From Alphaproteobacteria bacterium (lineage in GTDB: Bacteria > Pseudomonadota > Alphaproteobacteria > UBA6615): DNA of 39,542 nucleotides. Each line of letters begins with the position of its first letter. Within the stretch, counting starts at the first letter, position 1. The notes beneath the pieces are model-generated. The model was given only the letters and a program-made list of their open reading frames with translations, was not told where the DNA came from and ran no database searches. The stretch lies in assembly GCA_028279245.1 (NCBI GenBank), contig JANQOE010000086.1, positions 1 through 39,542 on the forward strand, given 5' to 3'. The translations under genes were made by a program, and so were the position numbers. Below are positions 15,244 through 23,617 of the stretch, piece after piece.

Positions 15244-16230
15244 ATGGAGGCGGTGATCAATCAGCTGAACGCCATGGTCGGATCCGGCGCTGGGTCGCTG
15301 ATCCTTCTGGCGATATTTGCCTCGGTGTTTCTGGTGGTGGTCGCCGTCAGTGGTCTGCTGGGCCAACGCAACCCGGTCAAACGCAGGCTGGCCGGGGAGG
15401 CCGCGCCGGAGGAGCGTAGTGCCGCGACACTGCGGACCGATCGCGACTCCGCTTGGCATGGCTTCATCAAGTCGATCGAAAGCAAGGTGGTTCCGAGCAA
15501 CGAGGAAGAGCGTTCGAAACTACGCGACAAGCTGATTCAGGCCGGTTTCATGTCGCCGAACGCGGTGACCGTGTTCTACGCCATCCGGATTCCGTTTGGC
15601 ATCGCGCTGCCGCTCGGCTTCCTCTTGTTGAGCCCGTCGCTGCTTGGTCCGTTGCCGATGCAGAAGACGATCCTCTATGCGGCTATTTGCGGTTTGGTCG
15701 GCTTGTACGTGCCGAACTACTGGCTCTCGCGGCGGCTTGAGTCCCGGCAGCGCAGGATCGCCGAAGGTTTTCCGGATGCGCTCGATATGCTCGTCGTCTG
15801 TACCGAGGCGGGTCTTGGCCTGGATGCCGCGTTTCAACGCGTGGGCTCGCAGATCGCCAATGCCCATCCCGAATTAGCCGAACAGATTGCCTGGGTCTCG
15901 TTGGAAATGCGTGCCGGCAAGGCTCGCCAGGATGCTTTGCGGGACATGTCAAAGCGCATTGGTCTGGCGGAAATCCAGTCGTTTGTGACCTTGTTGATCC
16001 AATCCGACGCACTCGGTGCCAGTATCGCCCAGACGCTGCGGGTCAACTCCGACGAGATGCGGGTGAAGCGGATGATGAAGGCCGAGGAAAAGGCCTATTC
16101 GTTGCCGGTGAAGCTCTCGATCCCGCTGGTGCTGTTCATCCTGCCATCGATGATCACGGTCGTCTTGTTGCCGGGTATCATCAGTATCGTGCGCAACATG
16201 TTGCCGGCTTTGACCGGCGTCGGCGGATGA
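15244..16230 (+). CDS. tadC: Tad pilus inner-membrane platform protein TadC
   Basis: A 328-residue GspF-like membrane protein, partner of TadB. It begins 1 nt after tadB. An N-terminal membrane helix is near residues 17-40, a second pair near 110-155, then the cytoplasmic domain with EGFPDALDMLVVCTEAGLGL and the LIQSDALGASIAQTLRVNSD segment typical of TadC, followed by a basic MRVKRMMKAEEKA stretch and a C-terminal helix ending near residue 320. The last four bases overlap the next gene in an ATGA arrangement. Length and order tadB-tadC match the usual locus. Confidence 0.95.
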   Translation: MEAVINQLNAMVGSGAGSLILLAIFASVFLVVVAVSGLLGQRNPVKRRLAGEAAPEERSAATLRTDRDSAWHGFIKSIESKVVPSNEEERSKLRDKLIQAGFMSPNAVTVFYAIRIPFGIALPLGFLLLSPSLLGPLPMQKTILYAAICGLVGLYVPNYWLSRRLESRQRRIAEGFPDALDMLVVCTEAGLGLDAAFQRVGSQIANAHPELAEQIAWVSLEMRAGKARQDALRDMSKRIGLAEIQSFVTLLIQSDALGASIAQTLRVNSDEMRVKRMMKAEEKAYSLPVKLSIPLVLFILPSMITVVLLPGIISIVRNMLPALTGVGG

Positions 16231-16991
16231 TCATGCGGAGTTGTCGTTGCTCAGTCTTGTTGTTGTGCCTTGTGAGCTTCGCGCTGGCCGGGTGCACGGA
16301 GCTGCGTCAGCTTATTGAGCCCAAAGAGGTTGCCGCAACGCCATACGATCGCGGGCGGCAGTATTTCGATGAGGGCCGGTTGGCGGCTTCGATCGAACAG
16401 TTTCGCCTGGTTGTCGCCGCTGATCCTAACTCTGTTGCCGCGCTCAACGGGCTCGGTGCTGCCTATGATCGGATGGGACGGTTTGATCTTTCGGCCAGCT
16501 ACTATGAACGCGCGTTGCGCCTTGCGCCGGACTCGACGCAGACGCTCAATAATCTGGGCGTCTCCTACTTGATGCAGGGCAAGCCGGATCTAGCCGCTGT
16601 CTACCTTGGTGAGGCGCGGCTGCACGACGATGCCGACATGGCAATTGCTGCCAATCACGATGCTGCGATTGCAGCAGCCGCATTGCCGCAAGGCTCGGCG
16701 GCGGTGGAGCAACGGGCAGTCGAATCGGAGAAAACGGGCACGCCGATCCGGCGCATGACTGCCGCGGTGCAGCGGCTCTTCACACAGGCGCGCGCGGTGG
16801 CGGTGGTCCCGTTGCCGCAGCCGCGTCCGGTTACTCCGCATGTCATTGCCGACGAGGCGCTGACTATTGATCTGTCGGCGCTGCCGCCACAGCAGGCGGC
16901 GCGGTCTTTGCCGATCGTTAAGGGAGATGAAAGCCGAAAGCCGTATTCATCTCTGACCATCGATGTCTGGGAGTCGATGGGCGCATCGTAA
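16227..16991 (+). CDS. tadD: TadD-type TPR lipoprotein
   Basis: A 254-residue lipoprotein. The signal peptide ends in a lipobox, ALAGC, at about residues 20-24. Residues ~40-140 hold three tetratricopeptide repeats (YDRGRQYFDEGRLAASIEQF; LNGLGAAYDRMGRFDLSASYY; LNNLGVSYLMQGKPDLAAVYL), consistent with TadD, a TPR protein needed for pilus secretion. The C-terminal half is low-complexity Ala/Pro-rich. An ATGA overlap couples it to tadC. A second ATG two codons in, with GGCGG 7 nt upstream, is an equally good start. A second TPR lipoprotein follows, so which of the two is the functional TadD is not certain. Confidence 0.85.
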   Translation: MIMRSCRCSVLLLCLVSFALAGCTELRQLIEPKEVAATPYDRGRQYFDEGRLAASIEQFRLVVAADPNSVAALNGLGAAYDRMGRFDLSASYYERALRLAPDSTQTLNNLGVSYLMQGKPDLAAVYLGEARLHDDADMAIAANHDAAIAAAALPQGSAAVEQRAVESEKTGTPIRRMTAAVQRLFTQARAVAVVPLPQPRPVTPHVIADEALTIDLSALPPQQAARSLPIVKGDESRKPYSSLTIDVWESMGAS

Positions 16992-17006
16992 CGGACGGTT
17001 AACCAC

Positions 17007-17939
17007 GTGACGTTTTGGTCCCGTTGCCCCTCATCGCTGAAGAACATCTGCCGCGGCGCCGGCTTGTTGCTGCTCGCGGGTTGTGCGCCGGCCGCCACGG
17101 AATTTGAACCAGCCGCCCCGCCGCCGATGGATGCGGTACTGCTGGAGCAGTCTTTGAATCTTGCGGCGCGGGCCATCAGCGAGGACCGCAGCGAAGACGC
17201 GGTGCAGATCCTGGAACGCGTGCTGGTCTCGTTTCCCGAGCATGCAGAGGCCCGGCTGTTGCTGGCAGAGGCGGCGCTTGCCGGGGGCGATGTCCCCGGG
17301 GCATTGAATCGGTTCCAGGCGCTGGTCGAGGTCGATGAGGTGCGGATACGGGCACTGCAAGGGAAAGGCATCGCGCTGCTGTTGATCGGCGACGGCGATA
17401 CCGGGGCGCGGAGCCTGCAGGACGCGGTGGCCGAGGCGCCTGGCTTGTGGCGGGCCTGGAACGCGCTAGGGGCGCACCACGACGGCCAGCAGAACTGGGT
17501 GGCCGCCGAGGACGCCTACGACCAGGCGCTTGCGGTCAAGCAGGACAGCGCGCTGGTCTACAATAACCGAGGGTTCCACTTCTTGTTGCGCCGCCGGATG
17601 CAGCCGGCCATTGCCGATTTCTCGCGGGCGCTGGAACTGAGTCCTGACTTCGACGCCGCCGAACGTAACCTGCGGATCGCGCTTGCTTGGGCCGGGCGAT
17701 ACGATTCCGCGGTGGCCGGCGCGCAGGACGGGGATTTGCCCGAGGTGCTGAACAATGCCGGCTATATCGCGACGCTGCGCGGCGACTTTATCGACGCGGA
17801 GTCGCTGCTGTTGCGGTCGATCGAGGCGGACTACGGCTTCAACCGGACGGCGCGGCGGAACTTCGACTATATGGAAGGGGTCAAGGCTGAGCGCCCCACC
17901 GCCCCTCCCGCCGCAGTCGGGCTGATCGAGGTGGAGTAG
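17007..17939 (+). CDS. Second TPR lipoprotein of the Tad locus
   Basis: A 310-residue protein with a GTG start. The N-terminal signal ends in a lipobox, LLAGC (about residues 22-26). TPR units cover much of residues 40-290, for example LNLAARAISEDRSEDAVQIL, WNALGAHHDGQQNWVAAEDA, YNNRGFHFLLRRRMQPAIAD and LNNAGYIATLRGDFIDAESL. It lies 15 nt after the first TPR lipoprotein and 6 nt before the prepilin peptidase, so it belongs to the pilus operon. TPR proteins here are probably scaffolds in the periplasm for the secretin or for pseudopilins. It differs from its neighbour in sequence, so it does not look like a recent duplication. No strong Shine-Dalgarno is visible. Confidence 0.88.
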   Translation: MTFWSRCPSSLKNICRGAGLLLLAGCAPAATEFEPAAPPPMDAVLLEQSLNLAARAISEDRSEDAVQILERVLVSFPEHAEARLLLAEAALAGGDVPGALNRFQALVEVDEVRIRALQGKGIALLLIGDGDTGARSLQDAVAEAPGLWRAWNALGAHHDGQQNWVAAEDAYDQALAVKQDSALVYNNRGFHFLLRRRMQPAIADFSRALELSPDFDAAERNLRIALAWAGRYDSAVAGAQDGDLPEVLNNAGYIATLRGDFIDAESLLLRSIEADYGFNRTARRNFDYMEGVKAERPTAPPAAVGLIEVE

Positions 17940-17945
17940 CGGGCG

Positions 17946-18455
17946 ATGGAAATGACCTTCCTCGTTACGCTAATCGGGATGCTGGTGGTGGCGGCCGCGT
18001 TCGACGTCTGGCGTTTCATCATTCCCAACCTTGTTTCGGCGGTGCTGATTTTCGCTTTCGTGGCGGCGGCGGTGTTGCTGCCGCAGAGCGAGCCGTGGTG
18101 GACCTACCCGGCCGCGGCGCTGATGGTCTTCGGGGTCGGGGTCGTGGGCTATGCGTTCAAGATCATGGGCGCGGGGGATATCAAGCTGCTGACGGCGGTG
18201 GCGCTGTGGGCCGGAACGGCGCAGCTCTTGGAACTGCTGGTGATGGTCGCTGTGGCTGGCGGTATCATCGCGCTACTGCTGATCGTGCTGCGGCGCCTGC
18301 TGTTCTATGGTCTGGTGTCGTTTGGGCCGAGCCGTGAGGTGCACTTACCAAGGATCCTGGTGACCGGCGAGCCGGTTCCCTATGGCGTGGCGATTGCCGC
18401 GGGGGGGATCTGGCTGGCGCTTACACTGCCCTATTTAGGGGCCGTGGCGCTCTAG
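17946..18455 (+). CDS. cpaA: Prepilin peptidase CpaA/TadV
   Basis: A 169-residue A24-family aspartic peptidase in the inner membrane that removes the leader of the Flp prepilin. The two catalytic Asp are D20 in AAAFDVWRFIIPN and D78 in the GAGDIK motif, both in the expected context. Six hydrophobic segments are visible. It lacks the N-methylation domain of large type IV prepilin peptidases, as usual for CpaA/TadV. The end segment PYGVAIAAGG is typical. It is the last gene of the plus-strand pilus operon seen here; 158 nt follow before the TRAP operon. Confidence 0.95.
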   Translation: MEMTFLVTLIGMLVVAAAFDVWRFIIPNLVSAVLIFAFVAAAVLLPQSEPWWTYPAAALMVFGVGVVGYAFKIMGAGDIKLLTAVALWAGTAQLLELLVMVAVAGGIIALLLIVLRRLLFYGLVSFGPSREVHLPRILVTGEPVPYGVAIAAGGIWLALTLPYLGAVAL

Positions 18456-18613
18456 CCTCTTGCCTTTCGGCTAGCTGTTTCGGCTTATCTTTCAAGTGGT
18501 TGTGTTTGGGTTCGCGACCCATAAGGCGTGGACAAGACGATTTGTCGCAGCTATCGTTGGCCTAGCAAAGTATTCGGCATGAACCCGAAAGATAGGCGCT
18601 AGGAGGAACTTCG
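18456..18613 (+). promoter_or_regulatory. Intergenic region before the TRAP/gentisate operon
   Basis: This 158-nt gap should carry the promoter of the operon beginning at 18614, which has an AGGAGG Shine-Dalgarno-like site (about 18600-18606). Two structures are visible: a small hairpin TGGGT-TCGCG-ACCCA (18507-18521), and 8-nt inverted arms TATCTTTC (18486-18493) and GAAAGATA (18587-18594) placed 93 nt apart. The latter could be paired operator half-sites or chance. No regulator gene is adjacent. Confidence 0.35.
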
Positions 18614-19627
18614 ATGCTGGGTCTCAAGAAACTTGGCGGGACGTTGACTGTGGCCGCACTTGCGGTGGCCATTGCTTGGCCGGGCGTGGCACAGGCGCGC
18701 GAGCTTAAGCTCGCCTACTTCATGTCACCCAAGCATCCGATGAATGCGGCGGTGTTCACGCCGTTTGCTGAAGAATTGGAAGCACTGAGCGGTGGCGAGC
18801 TAACGGTCAAACAGTTCCCGGCCGGCGAGCTGGGCAAGGGGCCGCAACAGCAATACAAGCGCGCGGTCGATGGGGTCGCAGACATCGTCTTCGGCATCCC
18901 CGGCTACACCGAGACGATCTTCCCGCGGACCATGATGGTGGCCATTCCGGGCGTGGTGCCGGGCGCGCGTGAAGGCACCGACATGCTGTGGAACGCGTTG
19001 AACTACCTCGACACCGAGTATCAGCGGGTCAAGTTGCTGGCGATGTGGACCAATGCGCCGGCGGTGCTGATCACCAAGGACAAGCCGGTCCGCACCCTGG
19101 AAGACGTCAAGGGCATGAAGATCCGCGCGCCGTCGGCTGCTGATGCGCCGGTTATCGCGTCATGGGGCGCGGTGCCGGTCCAGATGACGGTGAACGAGAC
19201 CTACAACGCTTTGAACACCGGCATCGTCGATGCGGTGATGATCGGGTCGAGCGGGATTGGGTCTTTCAAACTGAATGAACCGGGCAAGTACATCACCACT
19301 GGGCTGCCGTCCTCATCCGCGGCGTTCTACCTGGTCATGAACATGGATGCCTGGGAAGGCCTGACGCCGCAGCAGCAGGCTTGGGTGGACGAGGCGAGTG
19401 GTTATGAGCTCAGCTTGAAGGGCGGGGCGGGCTACGCTGCCGCAGGCGAGCGCGGGCTGAAGCTGGCCGCCGACTCCGGACTGGAGCTTATCGAGCTGTC
19501 TGCTGAGGAAAGCGCGCGGTTCTTCGAGGCCTCGGAAGAGGTCATCGCTGACTCGTTGAAAGAGTTGACGGACGAAGGCATTCCGGCTGACGCAATCCTT
19601 GACGCGATGCGTGAGGGTATCAGCTGA
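18614..19627 (+). CDS. TRAP transporter substrate-binding protein (DctP family)
   Basis: A 337-residue periplasmic binding protein. The signal peptide ends near residue 28 (AWPGVAQA, then RELKLAY). The fold signature is clear: FAEELEALSGGELTVKQFPAGELG, then QQYKRAVDGVADI, KGMKIRAPSA with the carboxylate-binding Arg at R171, and ETYNALNTGIVDAVMIG. The conserved Arg implies that the ligand carries a carboxylate. It is followed by DctQ and DctM, completing the transporter. The downstream gentisate dioxygenase suggests an aromatic or related organic acid as substrate, which is inference. A strong Shine-Dalgarno precedes the ATG. Confidence 0.94.
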   Translation: MLGLKKLGGTLTVAALAVAIAWPGVAQARELKLAYFMSPKHPMNAAVFTPFAEELEALSGGELTVKQFPAGELGKGPQQQYKRAVDGVADIVFGIPGYTETIFPRTMMVAIPGVVPGAREGTDMLWNALNYLDTEYQRVKLLAMWTNAPAVLITKDKPVRTLEDVKGMKIRAPSAADAPVIASWGAVPVQMTVNETYNALNTGIVDAVMIGSSGIGSFKLNEPGKYITTGLPSSSAAFYLVMNMDAWEGLTPQQQAWVDEASGYELSLKGGAGYAAAGERGLKLAADSGLELIELSAEESARFFEASEEVIADSLKELTDEGIPADAILDAMREGIS

Positions 19628-19638
19628 GTCAAGAGACT

Positions 19639-20148
19639 ATGGAAAAACCGGACCCGGCGGTCGCTTTGGTCGATCGCCTGGTCCGGCTCATTGCCTTGCT
19701 TGGCGGCGTGGTGCTGCTCGGGCTGATGCTGCTGACGGTCGTCGATGTTGGGCTTCGTTACGTCTTCAATGCGCCAATCTTCGGGGCGCAGGACGTCGCG
19801 AAACTCGGCCTGTTGATCGTTGTTGCTTGCTCCTTCGCCTATGGTGGCCGGGTGGGTGCGCATGTGGCGGTCGATCTGCTCGGGTTCGTCGCGCCTCAGG
19901 GCCTTTTGCGCTGGACCGATCTGTTGGTGCGCTGCGGCGCGGCGGTGATGCTGACCATTGTCGCCTGGCAGTCGTATCTCAATGGATTGGGCGCGGCTGA
20001 GTATGGCGAGGCGTCTACGTTGCTGGCGATCCCGTTCCTGCCATTTTACTTCATCATCGCAATCGGTCTGCTGCTCTATGTGGTGGTGTTGGTCGTGGAG
20101 GCTTGGGTCGGTCTGCGGGGCGCCGGCGTCCGACCGCTGCGCGGCTAG
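19639..20148 (+). CDS. TRAP transporter small permease (DctQ family)
   Basis: A 169-residue inner-membrane protein with four hydrophobic segments (near residues 15-35, 50-68, 92-110 and 130-155). The motif VDVGLRYVFNAPIFGAQDVAKLGLL matches the DctQ signature (RY.FN.P..g..E). It begins 11 nt after the binding-protein gene and ends 3 nt before the large permease gene. DctQ forms a complex with DctM and is required for Na+-driven uptake. Confidence 0.93.
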   Translation: MEKPDPAVALVDRLVRLIALLGGVVLLGLMLLTVVDVGLRYVFNAPIFGAQDVAKLGLLIVVACSFAYGGRVGAHVAVDLLGFVAPQGLLRWTDLLVRCGAAVMLTIVAWQSYLNGLGAAEYGEASTLLAIPFLPFYFIIAIGLLLYVVVLVVEAWVGLRGAGVRPLRG

Positions 20149-20151
20149 CCG

Positions 20152-21456
20152 ATGAGTGAGACCGAGATCGGTGTTATCGGGCTGCTAGCGCTGTTCGCGC
20201 TGTTGGCGATCCGCATGCCGGTGGCGACAAGTATGATTGTCGTCGGGTTCATTGGAACTTGGGTGCTGAACGGTGCGCCTGCGGCGCTGACGACCCTCAG
20301 TGGCGAGACATTCGCGATCGCGACGTTCTTCAATCTGAGCGTCATTCCGCTGTTCGTGTTGATGGGGAATCTGGCTGGCGTTTCGGGCATGAGCCGAGAT
20401 CTCTATGACGCGGCCTATGCCTGGGTTGGGCATTGGCGGGGCGGTTTGGCCTCTTCCACCATTGTTGGCTGTGCTGGCTTTGCCGCGTTGAGCGGTTCGT
20501 CGCTGGCGTCCGCGGTGACTATGGGGCGGGTGTCGCTGCCACAGATGCGGCGGTTCAAATACGATGATCGGCTAGCCACTGGCTCGATTGCCGCGGGCGG
20601 GACGCTCGGCATCCTTATCCCGCCGTCCACCGGGTTTGTGATCTACGCGATCCTCACAGAGGAATCGATCGGCCGGTTGTTCATGGCGGGCATTCTGCCG
20701 GGCTTGATGCTGACAGCCTTGTTTGTCCTGGCGATCTACATGATGACGCGGCTACAGCCGTCGCTCGGTCCGGCAGGTCCGGCGGTGTCGTTTGGTGAGC
20801 GGATGAAGGCGCTGCGACGCGCCACGCCGATCGTTGGAATCGTGGTGATCACGATTGGCGGGATCTACGGCGGTGTGTTTACTCCGGTGGAGGCGGCCGG
20901 TGTAGGGGCGTTTCTGGCTTTTGTCGTGGCCTTCGCGCGGCGATCTCTCGACTTAGCTCGCATCAAGCAAGTGCTCCTGCAGACGATGCGGACCACGGCG
21001 ACATCGTTCCTCATTCTGATCGGCGCACATATCTTCATTCCATTCATGGCGCTGTCGGGTATTCCACGTGACTTGGCGGCCTTTCTGATCGGTCTGAATC
21101 TCGGCGACTTAGGTATCCTGATCGTGATTCTGGCGGCCTACATCGTTCTCGGGACATTTCTTGAAGGGTTCGCCATTCTTGTCCTGACGCTACCGATCGT
21201 CTTCCCGCTTATCGTCGAACTGGGCTTCAGTCCGATCTGGTTCGGCGTGGTAATGGTCATCGTGCTGGAGATGGGACTGATCAGCCCGCCGGTCGGCGTC
21301 AATGTGTTTGTGGTCAAAGGGATCGCCGACGACGTGCCGATGCGTCATATCTTCATCGGTATTCTGCCGTTCTGGCTGGCGATGATCGTCGCGCTGGCGG
21401 TTCTAGTTGCCGTGCCGGACATCGCGCTGCTGCTGCCAAACACCATGTTCAATTGA
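20152..21456 (+). CDS. TRAP transporter large permease (DctM family)
   Basis: A 434-residue membrane protein with about 12 hydrophobic segments, normal for DctM. Family features include LFVLMGNLAGVSGMSRDLYDAA near residue 65, AGFAALSGSSLASAVTMGRV, the GGTLGILIPPSTGFVIYAILTE loop and GVFTPVEAAGVGAF. The second half repeats the pattern with LGTFLEGFAILVLTLPIVFP and MGLISPPVGVNVFVVKGI. It carries substrate and Na+ in the inner membrane. It follows dctQ by 3 nt and precedes an iron-type alcohol dehydrogenase by 9 nt in the same operon. Confidence 0.95.
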   Translation: MSETEIGVIGLLALFALLAIRMPVATSMIVVGFIGTWVLNGAPAALTTLSGETFAIATFFNLSVIPLFVLMGNLAGVSGMSRDLYDAAYAWVGHWRGGLASSTIVGCAGFAALSGSSLASAVTMGRVSLPQMRRFKYDDRLATGSIAAGGTLGILIPPSTGFVIYAILTEESIGRLFMAGILPGLMLTALFVLAIYMMTRLQPSLGPAGPAVSFGERMKALRRATPIVGIVVITIGGIYGGVFTPVEAAGVGAFLAFVVAFARRSLDLARIKQVLLQTMRTTATSFLILIGAHIFIPFMALSGIPRDLAAFLIGLNLGDLGILIVILAAYIVLGTFLEGFAILVLTLPIVFPLIVELGFSPIWFGVVMVIVLEMGLISPPVGVNVFVVKGIADDVPMRHIFIGILPFWLAMIVALAVLVAVPDIALLLPNTMFN

Positions 21457-21465
21457 TGGATCGCC

Positions 21466-22560
21466 GTGGCGACGATCCGATATCTATCGCGAATTGAGTT
21501 CGAGTTCGGTGCGATTGGCCTGCTGCCGGATCTGCTGACCGAACTCGGCGTTGAACAGCCGATGCTGGTCACCGATCCGGGGGTGGTCGCGGCGGGACTG
21601 GTCGAGCGGGCCGGCACGATGCGCGCGGCTTTTCTCGAGACCCCTGGCAATCCGACCGAAGACGCAGTGCTGGCCGCTTTGGAGGTTTATCGCGCGGGTG
21701 GCTGCGACGGATTGGTGGCACTGGGCGGTGGGTCGTCGATTGATCTGGCGAAAGGGGTTGGCCTGCTGGCCTCCCACGCGGGCAGCCTCAGCGATTTCGG
21801 CGTGCTGGCGGTCTCGCCGAAAGCCATTGGGCCAATTGCACCGGTGGTGGCGGTGCCGACAACCGCCGGCACCGGCGCCGAGGTGGGGCGCGCCGCATCA
21901 ATAACTCTGCGCGACGGGCGTAAGGCTGCGTGTGTCAGTCCAATGCTGATTCCCAAGGCGGTGATCTGTGACCCGGAGCTAACGCTATCGCTGCCGCCAC
22001 GGATGACGGCGGCCACGGGTATGGACGCGCTGAGCCACGGGATCGAGTCCTTTGTTTCGACCCGGGTCAATCCGCCGGCTGCGGCCATTGCGCTGGACTG
22101 TGTGGCGCGGGCCGGCGCGTGGCTGGTCCGCGCGGTTGAGGACGGTGCCGACCGCGAAGCTCGCTGGCAAATGATGATGGCGGCGTTGGAGGGCGGGATG
22201 ACCTTCCAAAAGGGGCTTGGCGCCGTCCATGCGGCGTCCCATCCACTTGGGGCATTCGGGCTGCACCATGGGACCCTCAATGCGGTGCTGCTGCCCGCGG
22301 TGTTGCGGTTCAATGCCGACCATGCCGCTGAAGGCTATGACCGCTTGGCCAAAGCCGTCGGCGCCGACGATTTGGCCGATTGGGTCGAAGGTCTGAACCG
22401 ACGGCTGGACTTGCCGACGGGCCTCAGGGAGATGGGTGTGGCCGAGACCGATTTGCCGGCGCTGGCCGCCGACGCCGCGGCGGATCATCTGAGCGAAACA
22501 AATCCGCGCCCCGCGACAGCAGCGGACTACGAGGCCATACTGCGCACGGCGATGGGGTAA
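21466..22560 (+). CDS. Iron-containing alcohol dehydrogenase
   Basis: A 364-residue group III metal-dependent dehydrogenase with a GTG start. The NAD-binding motif is GGGSSIDLAKG (residues ~87-97), followed by VPTTAGTGAEV. Metal ligands can be placed by comparison with FucO: D187 and H191 in MDALSHGIES, H255 in AVHAASHPLG and H268 in LHHGTLNA. H259 fits the extra active-site His. The family includes alcohol dehydrogenases and maleylacetate reductases; the length is within both, but the PLGAF...HHG context looks more like the alcohol dehydrogenases. It lies between a TRAP transporter and gentisate dioxygenase, so the substrate is probably an alcohol, hydroxyacid or oxoacid from the same pathway. 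Substrate unknown. Confidence 0.92.
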   Translation: MATIRYLSRIEFEFGAIGLLPDLLTELGVEQPMLVTDPGVVAAGLVERAGTMRAAFLETPGNPTEDAVLAALEVYRAGGCDGLVALGGGSSIDLAKGVGLLASHAGSLSDFGVLAVSPKAIGPIAPVVAVPTTAGTGAEVGRAASITLRDGRKAACVSPMLIPKAVICDPELTLSLPPRMTAATGMDALSHGIESFVSTRVNPPAAAIALDCVARAGAWLVRAVEDGADREARWQMMMAALEGGMTFQKGLGAVHAASHPLGAFGLHHGTLNAVLLPAVLRFNADHAAEGYDRLAKAVGADDLADWVEGLNRRLDLPTGLREMGVAETDLPALAADAAADHLSETNPRPATAADYEAILRTAMG

Positions 22561-22570
22561 AGGAGAACGA

Positions 22571-23617
22571 ATGCCCGAGACACCAAACCCTGACCGGACT
22601 GCGTTCTACGAGCGCATCGGCGAACATCAGATGGCGCCGCTTTGGGAGGTCATCCACAAACTCGTCGCCAAGACGCCGATCACCAAGAGCGTACCCTTCC
22701 TGTGGGACTATGAAACGGTGCGGCCGTTCCTCATGGAATCTGGCACGTTGATCTCGGCCAAGGAGGCGGAGCGGCGGGTGCTGGTGTTAGAAAATCCGAC
22801 GCTGCGCGGGGAGAGCCGGACGGTCGATACCTTGTATGCCGGCCTGCAACTGATTCTGCCGGGGGAGGTTGCGCCGGCGCATCGCCATACGCCGTCCGCG
22901 TTGCGCTTCATCGTCGAAGGCTCGCGCGCCTATACGGCGGTTAACGGCGAAAAGACCTACATGGAACCGGGCGACTTCATCATCACCCCGTCCTGGGCTT
23001 GGCACGATCATGGGCATGAAGGCGACGGGCCGATGGTCTGGCTCGATGGGCTGGATATTCCGATCGTGCACTTCCTCGGGAGCACTTTTGCGGAAAGTTA
23101 TGCCGACGATCAGTTCCCGACGAACGCCCCGCCCGGCTACACGCTGGCGCGTTACGGGCAAAACATGAAGCCGGTCGGTGATACTTATGACGCACCGACC
23201 TCGCCGATCTTCAGCTATCCCTATGCGCGTGCACGTGAGACGCTGCGCCGCATGCAGGACACCCAAGACTTGGACGCTTGTTTTGGCATCAAGATGGAAT
23301 ACCTCCATCCGCTGAACGGTGGCCCGGCGATGCCGACGATGTCGACCTATCTGCAGGCTTTGCCCAGCGGTTTCCGATCGACGGACTACCGCGCGACCGA
23401 TCACGCTGTCTATTCCGTTGTTGAAGGCTCCGGAATGATTGTCTTTGAAGACGAAGGCAAACAATCGACCTTGAGTTGGAAGGCGAAGGATCATTTTACC
23501 GTTCCGGGTTGGTACCGGCATCGCTTCGAGGCGGATGAAGACGCGGTGCTGTTCAGCTTCTCCGACCGGATCGTGCAGGAAAAACTGGGTCTCTGGCGCG
23601 AGCAGCGCGGGTCTTGA
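22571..23617 (+). CDS. Gentisate 1,2-dioxygenase family enzyme
   Basis: A 348-residue bicupin Fe(II) ring-cleaving dioxygenase. The first cupin holds the iron-ligand motif PAHRHTPSALRFIVEG (H104, H106) and GDFIITPSWAWHDHGHEG with the third His. A second cupin at about residues 265-335 has VYSVVEGSGMIV and FTVPGWYRHRF. The N-terminal LWEVIHKLVAKTP and WDYETVRPFL segments fit gentisate dioxygenases, which open gentisate to maleylpyruvate. Salicylate and 1-hydroxy-2-naphthoate dioxygenases are close relatives and remain alternatives. A GGAG Shine-Dalgarno lies just upstream. The 3' end overlaps the MFS gene by 4 nt. Maleylpyruvate isomerase and fumarylpyruvate hydrolase genes are not in this window. 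Confidence 0.92.
   Translation: MPETPNPDRTAFYERIGEHQMAPLWEVIHKLVAKTPITKSVPFLWDYETVRPFLMESGTLISAKEAERRVLVLENPTLRGESRTVDTLYAGLQLILPGEVAPAHRHTPSALRFIVEGSRAYTAVNGEKTYMEPGDFIITPSWAWHDHGHEGDGPMVWLDGLDIPIVHFLGSTFAESYADDQFPTNAPPGYTLARYGQNMKPVGDTYDAPTSPIFSYPYARARETLRRMQDTQDLDACFGIKMEYLHPLNGGPAMPTMSTYLQALPSGFRSTDYRATDHAVYSVVEGSGMIVFEDEGKQSTLSWKAKDHFTVPGWYRHRFEADEDAVLFSFSDRIVQEKLGLWREQRGS

Noticed and set aside
21466..22560. Maleylacetate reductase assignment for the iron-type dehydrogenase
   Set aside because: Aromatic context makes it tempting, but gentisate cleavage does not yield maleylacetate and the C-terminal metal-site context looks like alcohol dehydrogenases.
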